From NCBI RefSeq assembly GCF_029227915.1, contig NC_079875.1:40135201-40199200 (forward strand): a stretch of DNA of 64,000 bases. Reading direction: 5' to 3'. Below the pieces are notes generated by a model. It did no database searches, was not told where the DNA came from, and saw nothing but the letters and a program-made list of their open reading frames with translations. The position numbers and the translations under genes were made by a program. This stretch comes from Hydractinia symbiolongicarpus (lineage: Eukaryota; Cnidaria; Hydrozoa; Anthoathecata; Hydractiniidae). Positions 49,320-63,500 of the stretch are shown here, piece after piece; position 1 is the first letter of the stretch; each line of letters starts with the position of its first letter.

Positions 49320-52300
49320 AGCGATTACACTGGGCTCTGTGGTAGCGCTTCATTTAAGAACTAAGTTTAAAAAAGTCATTTTTTTATTGTAGGACCAATC
49401 CTAGACATTATCGCGCGCTGAGGAAATAGCGACAGTTTCAAAAACTACATTTCATTGACTTTCTAACGGTGTCAGTCCGTTTGAGTTTCAACGGTTGTGT
49501 CACATATTTGTACCAACATGTATTTGGCGATATTTTTTTGATATTACTAGGTTGCATCGCTTTTAACAATGAAACGTTGACTGTGGGACTTAATTGAACT
49601 AACTTTGGACTGTGACCTGATAAATGTGATAAATGAGACAATTGGACTCCAAGAAATAACATTCTTCTTAATTTGACGTGATTGCCGGAACTCAGCGATT
49701 ACACTGGGCTCTGTGGTAGCGCTCCATTTAAGAATTAAGATAAAAAGTCATTTTTTTATTGTGGAACCAATCCTAGCCAATATCTCGCGCTGAAGAAATA
49801 GCGACAGTTTCTAAAACAACATTTCATTGACTTTCTAACGGTGTCAGTCCGTTTGAGTTACAACGGTTGGGCAACATATTCGTACCCACATGTATTTAGC
49901 GATATTTTTCTGATATTACTAGGTTGCATCGCTTTTAACAATGAAACGATTGACTGTGGGACTTAATTGAGCTAACTTTGGACTGTGACCTGATAAATGT
50001 GATAAATGAGACAATTGGACTCCAAGAGATAACATTCTTCTTAATTTGACGTGATTGCCGGAACTCAGCGATTACACTGGGCACTGTGGTAGCGCTTTAT
50101 TTATAAATTAAGTTAAAAAAAGTCATTTTTTTTACTGTGGGACCAATTCTAGCCGTTAGCGCGCGTTGAATAAAAAGCGACAGTTTCAAAAACTACATTT
50201 CATAGACTTTCTAACGGTGTCAGTCTGTTTGAGTTTCAACGGTTGTGTCACATCTTCGTACCAACATGTATTTAGCGATATTTTTTTGATATTACTAGGT
50301 TGCATCGCTTTTAACAATGAAACGTTGACTGTGGGACTTAATTGAACTAACTTTGGACTGTGACCTGATAAATGTGATAAATGAGACAATTGGTTTCCAA
50401 GTAATAACATTCTTCTTAATTTGACGTGATTGCCGGAACTCAGCGATTACACTGGGCTCTGTGGTAGCGCTTCATTTAAGAACTAAGTTTAAAAAAGTCA
50501 TTTTTTTATTGTAGAACCAATCCTAGACATTATCGCGCGCTGAGGAAATAGCGACAGTTTCAAAAACTACATTTCATTGACTTTCTAACGGTGTCAGTCC
50601 GTTTGAGTTTCAACGGTTGTACCACATATTTGTACCAACATGTATTTGGCGATATTTTTTTGATATTACTAGGTTGCATCGCTTTTAACAATGAAACGTT
50701 GACTGTGGGACTTAATTGAACTAACTTTGGACTGTGACCTGATAAATGTGATAAATGAGACAATTGGACTCCAAGAAATAACATTCTTCTTAATTTGACG
50801 TGATTGCCGGAACTCAGCGATTACACTGGGCGCTGTGGTAGCGCTCCATTTAAGAATTAAGATAAAAAGTTATTTTTTTATTGTGGGACCAATCCTAGCC
50901 AATATCTCGCGCTGAAAAAATAGCGACAGTTTCAAAAACTACATTTCATTGACTTTCTAAAGGTGTCAGTCCGTTTGAGTTACAACGGTTGGGTCACATA
51001 TTCGTACCAACATGTATTTAGCGATATTTTTCTGATATTACTAGGTTGCATCGCTTTTAACTATGAAACGATTGACTGTGGGACTTAATTGAACTAACTT
51101 TGGACTCTGGCCTGATAAATGTGATAAATGAGACAATTGGACACAAAGAAATAACATTCTTCTTAATTTGACATGATTGCCGAAACTCAGCGATTACACT
51201 GGGCTCTGTGGTAGCGCTTCAATTAAGAATTAAGTTTAAAAAAGTCATTTTTTTATTGTGGGACCAATCCTAGACATTATCGCGCGCTGAGGAAATAGCG
51301 ACAGTTTCAAAAACTACATTTCATTGACTTTCTAACGGTGTCAGTCCGTTTGAGTTTCAACGGTTGTCTCACATATTTGTACCAACATGTATTTGGCGAT
51401 ATTTTTTTGATATTACTAGGTTGCATCGCTTTTAACAATGAAACGTTGACTGTGGGACTTAATTGAACTAACTTTGGACTGTGACCTGATAAATGTGATA
51501 AATGAGACAATTGGACTCCAAGAAATAACATTCTTCTTAATTTGACGTGATTGCCGGAACTCAGCGATTACACTGGGCTCTGTGGTAGCGCTCCATTTAA
51601 GAATTAAGATAAAAAGTCATTTTTTTATTGTGGGACCAATCCTAGCCAATATCTCGCGCTGAAGAAAAAGCAACAGTTTCAAAAACTACATTTCATTGAC
51701 TTTCTAACGGTGTCAGTCCGTTTGAGTTACAACGGTTGGGTCACATATTCGTACCAACATCTATTTAGCGATATTTTTCTGATATTACTAAGTTGCATCG
51801 CTTTTAACTATGAAACAATTCACTGTGGGACTTAATTGAGCTAACTTTGGACTGTCACCTGATAAATGTGATAAAAGAGACAATTGGACTCCAAGAAAAA
51901 ACATTCTTCTTAATTTGACATGATTGCCGAAACTCAGCGATTACACTGGGCTCTGTGGTAGCGCTTCATTTAAGAATTATGATAAAAAAAGTCATTTTTT
52001 TATTGTGGGACCAATCCTAGCCATTATCGTGCGCTGAGGAAATAGCGCCAGTTTCAAAAACTACATTTCATAGACTTTCTAACGGTGTCAGTCTGTTTGA
52101 GTTTCAACGGTTGTGTCACATATTCGTACCAACATGTATTTAGCGATATTTTTTTGATATTACTAGGTTGCATCGCTTTTAACAATGAAACGTTGACTGT
52201 GGGACTTAATTGAACTAACTTTGGACTGTGACCTGATAAATGTGATAAATGAGACAATTGGTTTCCAAGAAATAACATTCTTCTTAATTTGACGTGATTG

Positions 52301-55300
52301 CCGGAACTCAGCGATTACACTGGGCTCTGTGGTAGCGCTTCATTTAAGAACTAAGTTTAAAAAAGTCATTTTTTTATTGTAGGACCAATCCTAGACATTA
52401 TCGCGCGCTGAGGAAATAGCGACAGTTTCAAAAACTACATTTCATTGACTTTCTAACGGTGTCAGTCCGTTTGAGTTTCAACGGTTGTGTCACATATTTG
52501 TACCAACATGTATTTGGCGATATTTTTTTGATATTACTAGGTTGCATCGCTTTTAACAATGAAACGTTGACTGTGGGACTTAATTGAACTAACTTTGGAC
52601 TGTGACCTGATAAATGTGATAAATGAGACAATTGGACTCCAAGAAATAACATTCTTCTTAATTTGACGTGATTGCCGGAACTCAGCGATTACACTGGGCT
52701 CTGTGGTAGCGCTCCATTTAAGAATTAAGATAAAAAGTCATTTTTTTATTGTGGAACCAATCCTAGCCAATATCTCGCGCTGAAGAAATAGCGACAGTTT
52801 CAAAAACAACATTTCATTGACTTTCTAACGGTGTCAGTCCGTTTGAGTTACAACGGTTGGGCAACATATTCGTACCCACATGTATTTAGCGATATTTTTC
52901 TGATATTACTAGGTTGCATCGCTTTTAACAATGAAACGATTGACTGTGGGACTTAATTGAGCTAACTTTGGACTGTGACCTGATAAATGTGATAAATGAG
53001 ACAATTGGACTCCAAGAGATAACATTCTTCTTAATTTGACGTGATTGCCGGAACTCAGCGATTACACTGGGCACTGTGGTAGCGCTTTATTTATAAATTA
53101 AGTTAAAAAAAGTCATTTTTTTTACTGTGGGACCAATCCTAGCCGTTAGCGCGCGTTGAAGAAAAAGCGACAGTTTCAAAAACTACATTTCATTGACTTT
53201 CTAACGGTGTCAGTCCGTTTGAGTTACAACGGTTGGGTCACATATTCGTACCAACATCTATTTAGCGATATTTTTCTGATATTACTAAGTTGCATCGCTT
53301 TTAACTATGAAACAATTCACTGTGGGACTTAATTGAGCTAACTTTGGACTGTCACCTGATAAATGTGATAAAAGAGACAATTGGACTCCAAGAAAAAACA
53401 TTCTTCTTAATTTGACATGATTGCCGAAACTCAGCGATTACACTGGCCTCTGTCGTAGCGCTTCATTTAAGAATTATTATAAAAAAAGTCATTTTTTTAT
53501 TGTGGGACCAATCCTAGCCATTATCGTGCGCTGAGGAAATAGCGCCAGTTTCAAAAACTACATTTCATAGACTTTCTAACGGTGTCAGTCTGTTTGAGTT
53601 TCAACGGTTGTGTCACATATTCGTACCAACATGTATTTAGCGATATTTTTTTGATATTACTAGGTTGCATCGCTTTTAACAATGAAACGTTGACTGTGGG
53701 ACTTAATTGAACTAACTTTGGACTGTGACCTGATAAATGTGATAAATGAGACAATTGTTTTCCAAGAAATAACATTCTTCTTAATTTGACGTGATTGCAG
53801 GAACTCAGCGATTACACTGGGCTCTGTGGTAGCGCTTCATTTAAGAACTAAGTTTAAAAAAGTCATTTTTTTATTGTAGGACCAATCCTAGACATTATCG
53901 CGCGCTGAGGAAATAGCGACAGTTTCAAAAACTACATTTCATTGACTTTCTAACGGTGTCAGTCCGTTTGAGTTTCAACGGTTGTGTCACATATTTGTAC
54001 CAACATGTATTTGGCGATATTTTTTTGATATTACTAGGTTGCATCGCTTTTAACAATGAAACGTTGACTGTGGGACTTAATTGAACTAACTTTGGACTGT
54101 GACCTGATAAATGTGATAAATGAGACAATTAGACTCCAAGAAATAACATTCTTCTTAATTTGACGTGATTGCCGGAACTCAGCGATTACACTGGGCGCTG
54201 TGGTAGCGCTCCATTTAAGAATTAAGATAAAAAGTTATTTTTTTATTGTGGGACCAATCCTAGCCAATATCTCGCGCTGAAAAAATAGCGACAGTTTCAA
54301 CAACTACATTTCATTGACTTTCTAAAGGTGTCAGTCCGTTTGAGTTACAACGGTTGGGTCACATATTCGTACCAACATGTATTTAGCGATATTTTTTTGA
54401 TATTACTAAGTTGCATCCCTTTTAACAATGAAACGTTGACTGTGGGACTTAATTGAGCTAGCTTTGGACTGTCACCTGATAAATGTGATAAAAGAGACAA
54501 TTGGACTCCAAGAAAAAACATTCTTCTTAATTTGACATGATTGCCGAAACTCAGCGATTACACTGGACTCTGTGGTAGCGCTTCATTTAAGAATTATGAT
54601 AAAAAAGTCATTTTTTTATTGTGGGACCAATCCTAGCCATTATCGTGCGCTGAGGAAATAGCGCCAGTTTCAAAAACTACATTTCATAGACTTTCTAACG
54701 GTGTCAGTCTGTTTGAGTTTCAACGGTTGTGTCACATATTCGTACCAACATGTATTTAGCGATATTTTTTTGATATTACTAGGTTGCATCGCTTTTAACA
54801 ATGAAACGTTGACTGTGGGACTTAATTGAACTAACTTTGGACTGTGACCTGATAAATGTGATAAATGAGACAATTGGTTTCCAAGAAATAACATTCTTCT
54901 TAATTTGACGTGATTGCCGGAACTCAGCGATTACACTGGGCTCTGTGGTAGCGCTTCATTTAAGAACTAAGTTTAAAAAAGTCATTTTTTTATTGTAGGA
55001 CCAATCCTAGACATTATCGCGCGCTGAGGAAATAGCGACAGTTTCAAAAATTACATTTCATTGACTTTCTAACGGTGTCAGTCCGTTTGAGTTTCAACGG
55101 TTGTGTCACATATTTGTACCAACATGTATTTGGCGATATTTTTTTGATATTACTAGGTTGCATCGCTTTTAACAATGAAACGTTGACTGTGGGACTTAAT
55201 TGAACTAACTTTGGACTGTGACCTGATAAATGTGATAAATGAGACAATTGGACTCCAAGAAATAACATTCTTCTTAATTTGACGTGATTGCCGGAACTCA

Positions 55301-55671
55301 GCGATTACACTGGGCGCTGTGGTAGCGCTCCATTTAAGAATTAAGATAAAAAGTTATTTTTTTATTGTGGGACCAATCCTAGCCAATATCTCGCGCTGAA
55401 AAAATAGCGACAGTTTCAAAAACTACATTTCATTGACTTTCTAAAGGTGTCAGTCCGTTTGAGTTACAACGGTTGGGTCACATATTCGTACCAACATGTA
55501 TTTAGTGATATTTTTTTGATATTACTAAGTTGCATCCCTTTTAACAATGAAACGTTGACTGTGGGACTTAATTGAACTAACTTTGGACTGTGACCTGATA
55601 AATGTGATAAATGAGACAATTGGACTCCAAGAAATAACATTCTTCTTAATTTGACGTGATTGCCGGAACTC
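49320..55671. repeat. Monomers 133-149, overlapping octamer and trimer duplications
   Basis: Monomer starts: 49320, 49694, 50067, 50442, 50816, 51189, 51563, 51936, 52310, 52684, 53057, 53433, 53807, 54181, 54553, 54926, 55300. Starts 49320, 49694 and 50067 recur 2990 bases on at 52310, 52684 and 53057. Starts 53433, 53807 and 54181 recur about 1120 bases on at 54553, 54926 and 55300. A distinctive A variant (aactaagtttaaaaaagtc, ttgtaggaccaatcc, catatttgtacc, catgtatttggcg) occurs at 49320, 50442, 52310, 53807 and 54926, with a relative at 51189. Another A variant with tagcgccag and ttcatagac occurs at 51936, 53433 and 54553. Monomer 135 (50067) joins a B start to the end of that A variant. 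Confidence 0.9.
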
Positions 55672-58600
55672 ATCGATTACACTGGGCTCTGTGGTAGCAC
55701 TTCATTTAAGAATTAAGATAAAAAGGTCCTTTTTTTTATTGTGGGACCAATCCTAGTCGTTATCGCGCGCTGAAGGAATAGCGACAGTTTCAAAAACTGC
55801 ATTTCATTGACTTTCTAACGGTGTCAGTCCGTTTGAGTAACAACGGTTGGGTAACATATTCGAACCAACATGTATTTAGCGATATTTTTCTGACATTACT
55901 AGGTTGCATCGCTTTTAACAATGAAACGATTGACTGTGGGACTTAATTGAGCTAACTTTGGACTGTGACCTGATAAATCTGATAAATGAGACAATTGGAC
56001 TCCAAGAGATAACATTCTTGTTAATTTGACGTGATTGCCGGAACTCAGCGATTACACTGGGCACTGTGGTAGCGCTTTATTTAAAAATTAAGCTAAAAAA
56101 AGTCATTTTTTTTACTGTGGGACCTATCCTAGCCGTTAGCGCGCGTTGAAGAAAAAGCGACAGTTTTAAAAACTACATTTCATTGACTTTCTAACGGTGT
56201 CAGTCCGTTTGAGTTATAACGGTTGGGTCACATATTCGTACCAACATCTATTTAGCGATATTTTTCTGATATTACTAGGTTGCATCGCTTTTAACTATGA
56301 AACGATTCACTGTGGGACTTAATTGTGCTAACTTTGGACTGTCACCTGATAAATGTGATAAAAGAGACAATTGGACTCCAAGAAAAAACATTCTTCTTAA
56401 TTTGACATGATTGCCGAAACTCAGCGATTACACTGGGCTCTGTGGTAGCGCTTCATTTAAGAATTATGATAAAAAAGTCATTTTTTTATTGTGGGACCAA
56501 TCGTAGCCATTATCGCGCGCTGAGGAAATAGCGACAGTTTCAAAAACTACATTTCATAGACTTTCTAACGGTGTCAGTCTGTTTGAGTTTCAACGGTTGT
56601 GTCACTTATTCGTACCAACATGTATTTAGCGATATTTTTTTGATATTACTAGGTTGCATCGCTTTTAACAATGAAACGTTGACTGTGGGACTTAATTGAA
56701 CTAACTTTGGACTGTGACCTGATAAATGTGATAAATGAAACAATTGGTTTCCAAGAAATAACATTCTTCTTAATTTGACGTTATTGCCGGAACTCAGCGA
56801 TTACACTGGGCTCTGTGGTAGGGCTTTATTTAAGAATTAAGATAAAAAAGTCATTTTTTTATTGCGGGACCAATCCTATCCACTATCTCGCGCCGAAGAA
56901 ATATCGACAGTTTCAAAAACTTCATTTCATTGACTTTCTAACGTTGTCAGTCCGTTTGAGTTACAACGGTTGGGTCACATATTCGTACCAACATGTATTT
57001 AGCGATATTTTTCTGATATTACTAGGTTGCATCGCTTTTAACAATGAAACGATTGACTGTGGGACTTAATTGAGCTAACTTGGGACTGTGACCTGATAAA
57101 TGTGATAAATGAGACAATTGGACTCCAAGAAATAACATTCTTGTTAATTTGACGCGATTGCCGGAACTCAGCGATTACACTGGGCACTGTGGTAGCGCTT
57201 CATTTAAAAATTAAGATAAAAAAAGTCATTTTTTTATTGTGGGACCAATCCTAGCCGTTATTGCGCGCTAAAGAAATAGCGTCAGTTTCAAGAACTACAT
57301 TTCATTGACTTTCTAACGGTGTCAGTCCGTTTGAGTTACAACGGTTGGGTCACATATTCGTACCAACATGTGTTTAGCGATATTTTTCTGATATTACTAG
57401 GTTGCATCGCTTTTAACAATAAAACGATTGACTGTGGGACTTAATTGAGCTAACTTTGGACTGTGACCTGATAAATCTGATAAATCAGACAATTGGACTC
57501 CAAGAGATAACATTCTTGTTAATTTGACGCGATTGCCGGAACTCAGCGATTACACTGGGTACTGTGGTAGCGCTTCATTTAAAAATTAAGATAAAAAAAG
57601 TCATTTTTTTATTGTGGGACCAATCCTAGCCGTTATTGCGCGCTAAAGAAATAGGGACAGTTTCAAGAACTACATTTCATTGACTTTCTAACGGTGTCAG
57701 TCCGTTTGAGTTACAACGGTTGGGTCACATATTCGTACCAACATGTGTTTAGCGATATTTTTCTGATATTACTAGGTTGCATCGCTTTTAACAATAAAAC
57801 GATTGACTGTGGGACTTAATTGAGCTAACTTTGGACTGTGACCTGATAAATCTGATAAATGAGACATTTGGACTCCAAGAGATAACATTCTTGTTAATTT
57901 GACGTGATTGCCGGAACTCAGCGATTACACTGGGCACTGTGGTAGCGCTTTATTTAAAAATTACGCTAAAAAAAGTCATTTTTTTACTGTGGGACCTATC
58001 CTAGCCATTAACGCGCGTTGAAGAAAAAGCGACAGTTTCAAAAACTACATTTCATTGACTTTCTAACGGTGTCAGTCCGTTTGAGTTACAACGGTTGGGT
58101 CACATATTCGTACCAACATCTATTTAGCGATATTTTTCTGATATTACTAGGTTGCATCGCTTTTAACTATGAAACAATTCACTGTGGGACTTAATTGAGC
58201 TAACTTTGGACTGTCACCTGATAAATGTGATAAAAGAGACAATTGGACTCCAAGAAAAAACATTCTTCTTAATTTGACATGATTGCCGAAACTCAGCGAT
58301 TACACTGGGCTCTGTGGTAGCGCTTCATTTAAGAATTATGATAAAAAAGTCATTTTTTTATTGTGGGACCAATCCTAGCCATTATTGCGCGCTGAGGAAA
58401 CAGCGACAGTTTCAAAAACTACATTTCATAGACTTTCTAACGGTGTCAGTCTGTTTGAGTTTCAACGGTTGTGTCACTTATTCGTACCAACATGTATTTA
58501 GCGATATTTTTTTGATATTACTAGGTTGCATCGCTTTTAACAATGAAACGTTGACTGTGGGACTTAATTGAACTAACTTTGGACTGTGACCTGATAAATG

Positions 58601-59041
58601 TGATAAATGAAACAAATGGTTTCCAAGAAATAACATTCTTCTTAATTTGACGTGATTGCTGGAACTCAGCGATTACACTGGGCTCTGTGGTAGGGCTTTA
58701 TTTAAGAATTAAGATAAGAAAGTCATTTTTTTATTGCGGGACCAATCCTATCCATTATCTCGCGCTGAAGAAATATCGACAGTTTCAAAAACTACATTTC
58801 ATTGACTTTCTAACGGTGTCAGTCCGTTTGAGTTACAACGGTTGGGTCACATATTCGTACCAACATGTATTTAGCGATATTTTTCTGATATTACTAGGTT
58901 GCATCGCTTTTAACAATGAAACGATTGACTGTGGGACTTAATTGAGCTAACTTGGGACTGTGACCTGATAAATGTGATAAATGAGACAATTGGACTCCAA
59001 GACATAACATTCTTGTTAATTTGACGCGATTGCCGGAACTC
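55672..59041. repeat. Monomers 150-158 with a 1872 bp pentamer relation
   Basis: Monomer starts: 55672, 56047, 56423, 56796, 57170, 57545, 57920, 58295, 58668. Monomers 151-153 correspond to 156-158 at 1872-1873 bases, sharing catctatttagcg, gtcacttattcg, aaatgaaacaa and gtggtagggctttattt with cgcgattgccgg at the end. Between them, monomers 154 and 155 are near copies of each other 375 bases apart, sharing catgtgtttagcg, aacaataaaacg and gataaatctgataaatcag or its close form. Monomer 150 starts atcgattac in place of agcgattac. Confidence 0.88.
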
Positions 59042-60537
59042 AGCGATTACACTGGGCACTGTGGTAGCGCTTCATTTAAGAATTGTGATAAAAAAAGTCA
59101 TTTTTTTATTGTGGGACCAATCCTAGCAATTATCGCGCGCTGAGGAAATAGCGACAGTTTCAAAAACTACATTTCATAGACTTTCTAACGGTGTCAGTCT
59201 GTTTGAGTTTCAACGGTTGTGTCACATATTCGTACCAACATGTATTTAGCGATATTTTTTTGATATTACTAGGTTGCATCGCTTTTAACAATGAAACGTT
59301 GACTGTGGGACTTAATTGAACTAACTTTGGACTGTGACCTGATAAATGTGATAAATAAAACAATTGGTTTCCAAGAAATAACATTCTTCTTAATTTGACG
59401 TGATTGCCGGAACTCAGCGATTACACTGGGCTCTGAGGTAGGGCTTTATTTAAGAATTAAGATAAAAAAGTCATTTTTTTATTGCGGGACCAATCCTATC
59501 CATTATCTCGCGCTGAAGAAATATCGACAGTTTCAAAAACTACATTTCATTGACTTTCTAACGGTGTCAGTCCGTTTGAGTTACAACGGTTGGGTCACAT
59601 ATTCGTACCAACATGTATTTAGCGATATTTTTCTGATATTACTAGGTTGCATCGCTTTTAACAATGAAACGATTGACTGTGGGACTTAATTGACCTAACT
59701 TGGGACTGTGACCTGATAAATGTGATAAATGAGACAATTGGACTCCAAGAAATAACATTCTTGTTAATTTGACGCGATTGCCGGAACTCAGCGATTACAC
59801 TGGGCACTGCGGTAGCGCTTCATTTAAGAATTGTGATAAAAAAAGTCATTTTTTTATTGTGGGACCAATCCTAGCAATTATCGCGCGCTGAGGAAATAGC
59901 GACAGTTTCAAAAACTACATTTCATAGACTTTCTAACGGTGTCAGTCTGTTTGAGTTTCAACGGTTGTGTCACATATTCGTACCAACATGTATTTAGCGA
60001 TATTTTTTTGATATTACTAGGTTGCATCGCTTTTAACAATGAAACGTTGACTGTGGGACTTAATTGAACTAACTTTGGACTGTGACCTGATAAATGTGAT
60101 AAATGAAACAATTGGTTTCCAAGAAATAACATTCTTCTTAATTTGACGTGATTGCCGGAACTCAGCGATTACACTGGGCTCTGAGGTAGGGCTTTATTTA
60201 AGAATTAAGATAAAAAAGTCATTTTTTTATTGCGGGACCAATCCTATCCATTATCTCGCGCTGAAGAAATATCGACAGTTTCAAAAACTACATTTCATTG
60301 ACTTTCAAACGGTGTCAGTCCGTTTGAGTTACAACGGTTGGGTCACATATTCGTACCAACATGTGTTTAGCGATATTTTTCTGATATTACTAGGTTGCAT
60401 CGCTTTTAACAATAAAACGATTGACTGTGGGACTTAATTGAGCTAACTTTGGACTGTGACCTGATAAATGTGATAAATGAGACAATTGGACTCCAAGAAA
60501 TAACATTCTTATTAATTTGACGTTATTGCCGGAACTC
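59042..60537. repeat. Tandem duplication of a 748 bp dimer (monomers 159-162)
   Basis: Monomer starts: 59042, 59416, 59790, 60164. The dimers at 59042-59789 and 59790-60537 are closely similar. The A member has aagaattgtgataaaaaaag, cctagcaattatcg and ttcatagac. The B member has ctgaggtagggctttattt. The second B member departs in its later part: ctttcaaacgg, catgtgtttagcg and aacaataaaacg, marks shared with monomers 154-155. Confidence 0.91.
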
Positions 60538-63500
60538 AGCGATTACACTGGGCACTGTGGTAGCGCTTCATTTAAGAGTTTAGATAAATAAGTCAATCTT
60601 TACTGTGGGACCAAACCTATCTGTTATCGCGCGCTGAAGAAATAGCCACAGTTTCAAAAACTACAGTTCATTGAATTTCTAACGGTGTCAGTCCGTTTGA
60701 GTTACAACAGTTAGGTCACATATTCGTACCAACATGTATTTAGCAATATTTTTCTGATATTACTAGGTTGCATCGCTTTCAACTATGAAACGATTGACTG
60801 TGGGACTTAATTGAACTAACTTTGGTCTCTGGCCTGATAAATGTGATGAATGAGACAATTGGACACCAAGAAATAACATTCTTCTTAATTTGACATGATT
60901 GCCGAAACTCAGCGATTACACTGGGCACTGTGGTAGCGATTCATTTAAGAGTTTAGATAAATAAGTCATTCTTTACTGTGGGACCAATCCTATCTGTTAT
61001 CGCGCGCTGAAGAAATAGCGACAGTTTCAAAAACTACATTTCATTGAATTTCTAACGGTGTCAGTCCGTTTGAGTTACAACAGTTAGGTCACATATTCGT
61101 ACCAACATGTATTTAGCGATATTTTTCTGATATTACTAGGTTGCATCGCTTTCAACTATGAAACGATTGACTGTGGGACTTAATTGAACTAACTTTGGTC
61201 TCTGGCCTGATAAATGTGATGAATGAGACAATTGGACACCACGAAATAACATTCTTCTTAATTTGACATGATTGCCGAAACTCAGCGATTACACTGGGCT
61301 CTGTGGTGGCGCTTCATTTAAGAATTAAGTTAAAAAAAGTCATTTTTTTATTGTGGGACCAATCCTAGAGGTTATCGCTTGCTGAAAAAATAGCGACAGT
61401 TTCAAAAACTACATTTCATTGACATTCTATTGGTGTCAGTCCCTTTCAGTTACAACGGTTTGGTCACAAATACGTAACAACATGCATTTAGCGATATTTT
61501 TCTGATATTACTAGGTTGCGTCGCTTTTAACGATAAAACGATTGACTGTGGGACTTAATTGAACTAACTTTGGGCTGTCTCCTGATAAATGTGATAAAGG
61601 AGACAATTGGACTCCAAGAAATAACATACTTGTTAACTTGACATGATTGCCGAACCTCAGCCAACACACTGGGCTCTGTGGTAGCGCTTCATTTAAGAAT
61701 TAAGATAAAAAAAGTCATTTCTTTATGGTGGGACCAATCCTAGCCGTTATCGCGCGCTAGAGAAATAGCGACAGTTTCAAGAAATACATTTCATTGACTT
61801 TCTAACGGTGTCAGTCCGTTTGAGTTACAACGGTTGTGTCACATATTCGTACCAACATGTTTTAAGCGATATTTTTCTGATATTACTAGGTTGCATCGCT
61901 TTTAACAATGAAACGTTGACTGTGGGACTTAATTGAACTAACTTTGGACTGTGACCTAATAAATGTGATAAATGAGACAATTGGACTCCAAGAAATAACA
62001 TTTTTCTTAATTTGACGTGATTGCCGGAACTCAGCGATTACACTGGCCGCTGTGGTAGCGCTTCATTTAAAAGTGTAGATAAATAAGTCAGTTTTTACTG
62101 TGGGACCAATCCTATCCGTTATCGCGCGCTGAAGAAATAGCGACAGTTTCAAAAACTACAATTCATTCACTTTCTAACGGTGTCAGTCCCTTTGAGTTAC
62201 AACGGTTGGGTCACATATTCGTACCAACATGTATTTAACGATCTTTTTCTGATATTACCAGGTTACAGCGCTTTTAACTATGAAACGATTGACTGTGGGA
62301 CTTAATTGAGCTAACTCTGGACTGTCACCTGATAAATGTGATAAAAGAGACAATTGGAATCAAAGAATTAACATTCTTGTTAACTTGACGTGATTGCCAG
62401 AACTCAGCGATTACACTGGGCACTGTGGTAGCGCTTCATTTAAAAATTAAGCTAAAAAAAGTCATTTTTTTACTGTGGGACCTATCCTAGCCGTTAGCGC
62501 GCGTTGAAGAAAAAGCGACAGTTTCAAAAACTACATTTAATTGACTTTCTAACGGTGTCAGTCCGTTTGAGTTACAACGGTTGTGTGACATATTCGTACG
62601 AACATGTATTTAGCGATATTTGAATGATATTACTAGGTTGCATCGCTTTTAACAATGAAACGTTGACTGTGGAAGTTAATTGAACTAACTTTGGGCTGTC
62701 TCCTGATAAATGTGATAAAGGAGACAATTGGACTCCAAGAAATAACATTCTTCTTAATTTGACGTGATTGCCGGAACTCAGCGATTACACTGGGCTCTGA
62801 GGTAGGGCTTTATTTAAGAATTAAGATAAAAAAGTCATTTTTTTATTGCGGGACCAATCCTATCCATTATCTCGCGCTGAAGAAATATCGACAGTTTCAA
62901 AAACTACATTTCATTGACTTTCAAACGGTGTCAGTCCGTTTGAGTTACAACGGTTGGGTCACATATTCGTACCAACATGTGTTTAGCGATATTTTTCTGA
63001 TATTACTAGGTTGCATCGCTTTTAACAATAAAACGATTGACTGTGGGACTTAATTGAGCTAACTTTGGACTGTGACCTGATAAATGTGATAAATGAGACA
63101 ATTGGACTCCAAGAAATAACATTCTTATTAATTTGACGTGATTGCCGGAACTCAGCGATTACACTGGGCACTGTGGTAGCGCTTCATTTAAGAGTTTAGA
63201 TAAATAAGTCAATCTTTACTGTGGGACCAAACCTATCTGTTATCGCGCGCTGAAGAAATAGCCACAGTTTCAAAAACTACAGTTCATTGAATTTCTAACG
63301 GTGTCAGTCCGTTTGAGTTACAACAGTTAGGTCACATATTCGTACCAACATGTATTTAGCAATATTTTTCTGATATTACTAGGTTGCATCGCTTTCAACT
63401 ATGAAACGATTGACTGTGGGACTTAATTGAACTAACTTTGGTCTCTGGCCTGATAAATGTGATGAATGAGACAATTGGACACCAAGAAATAACATTCTTC

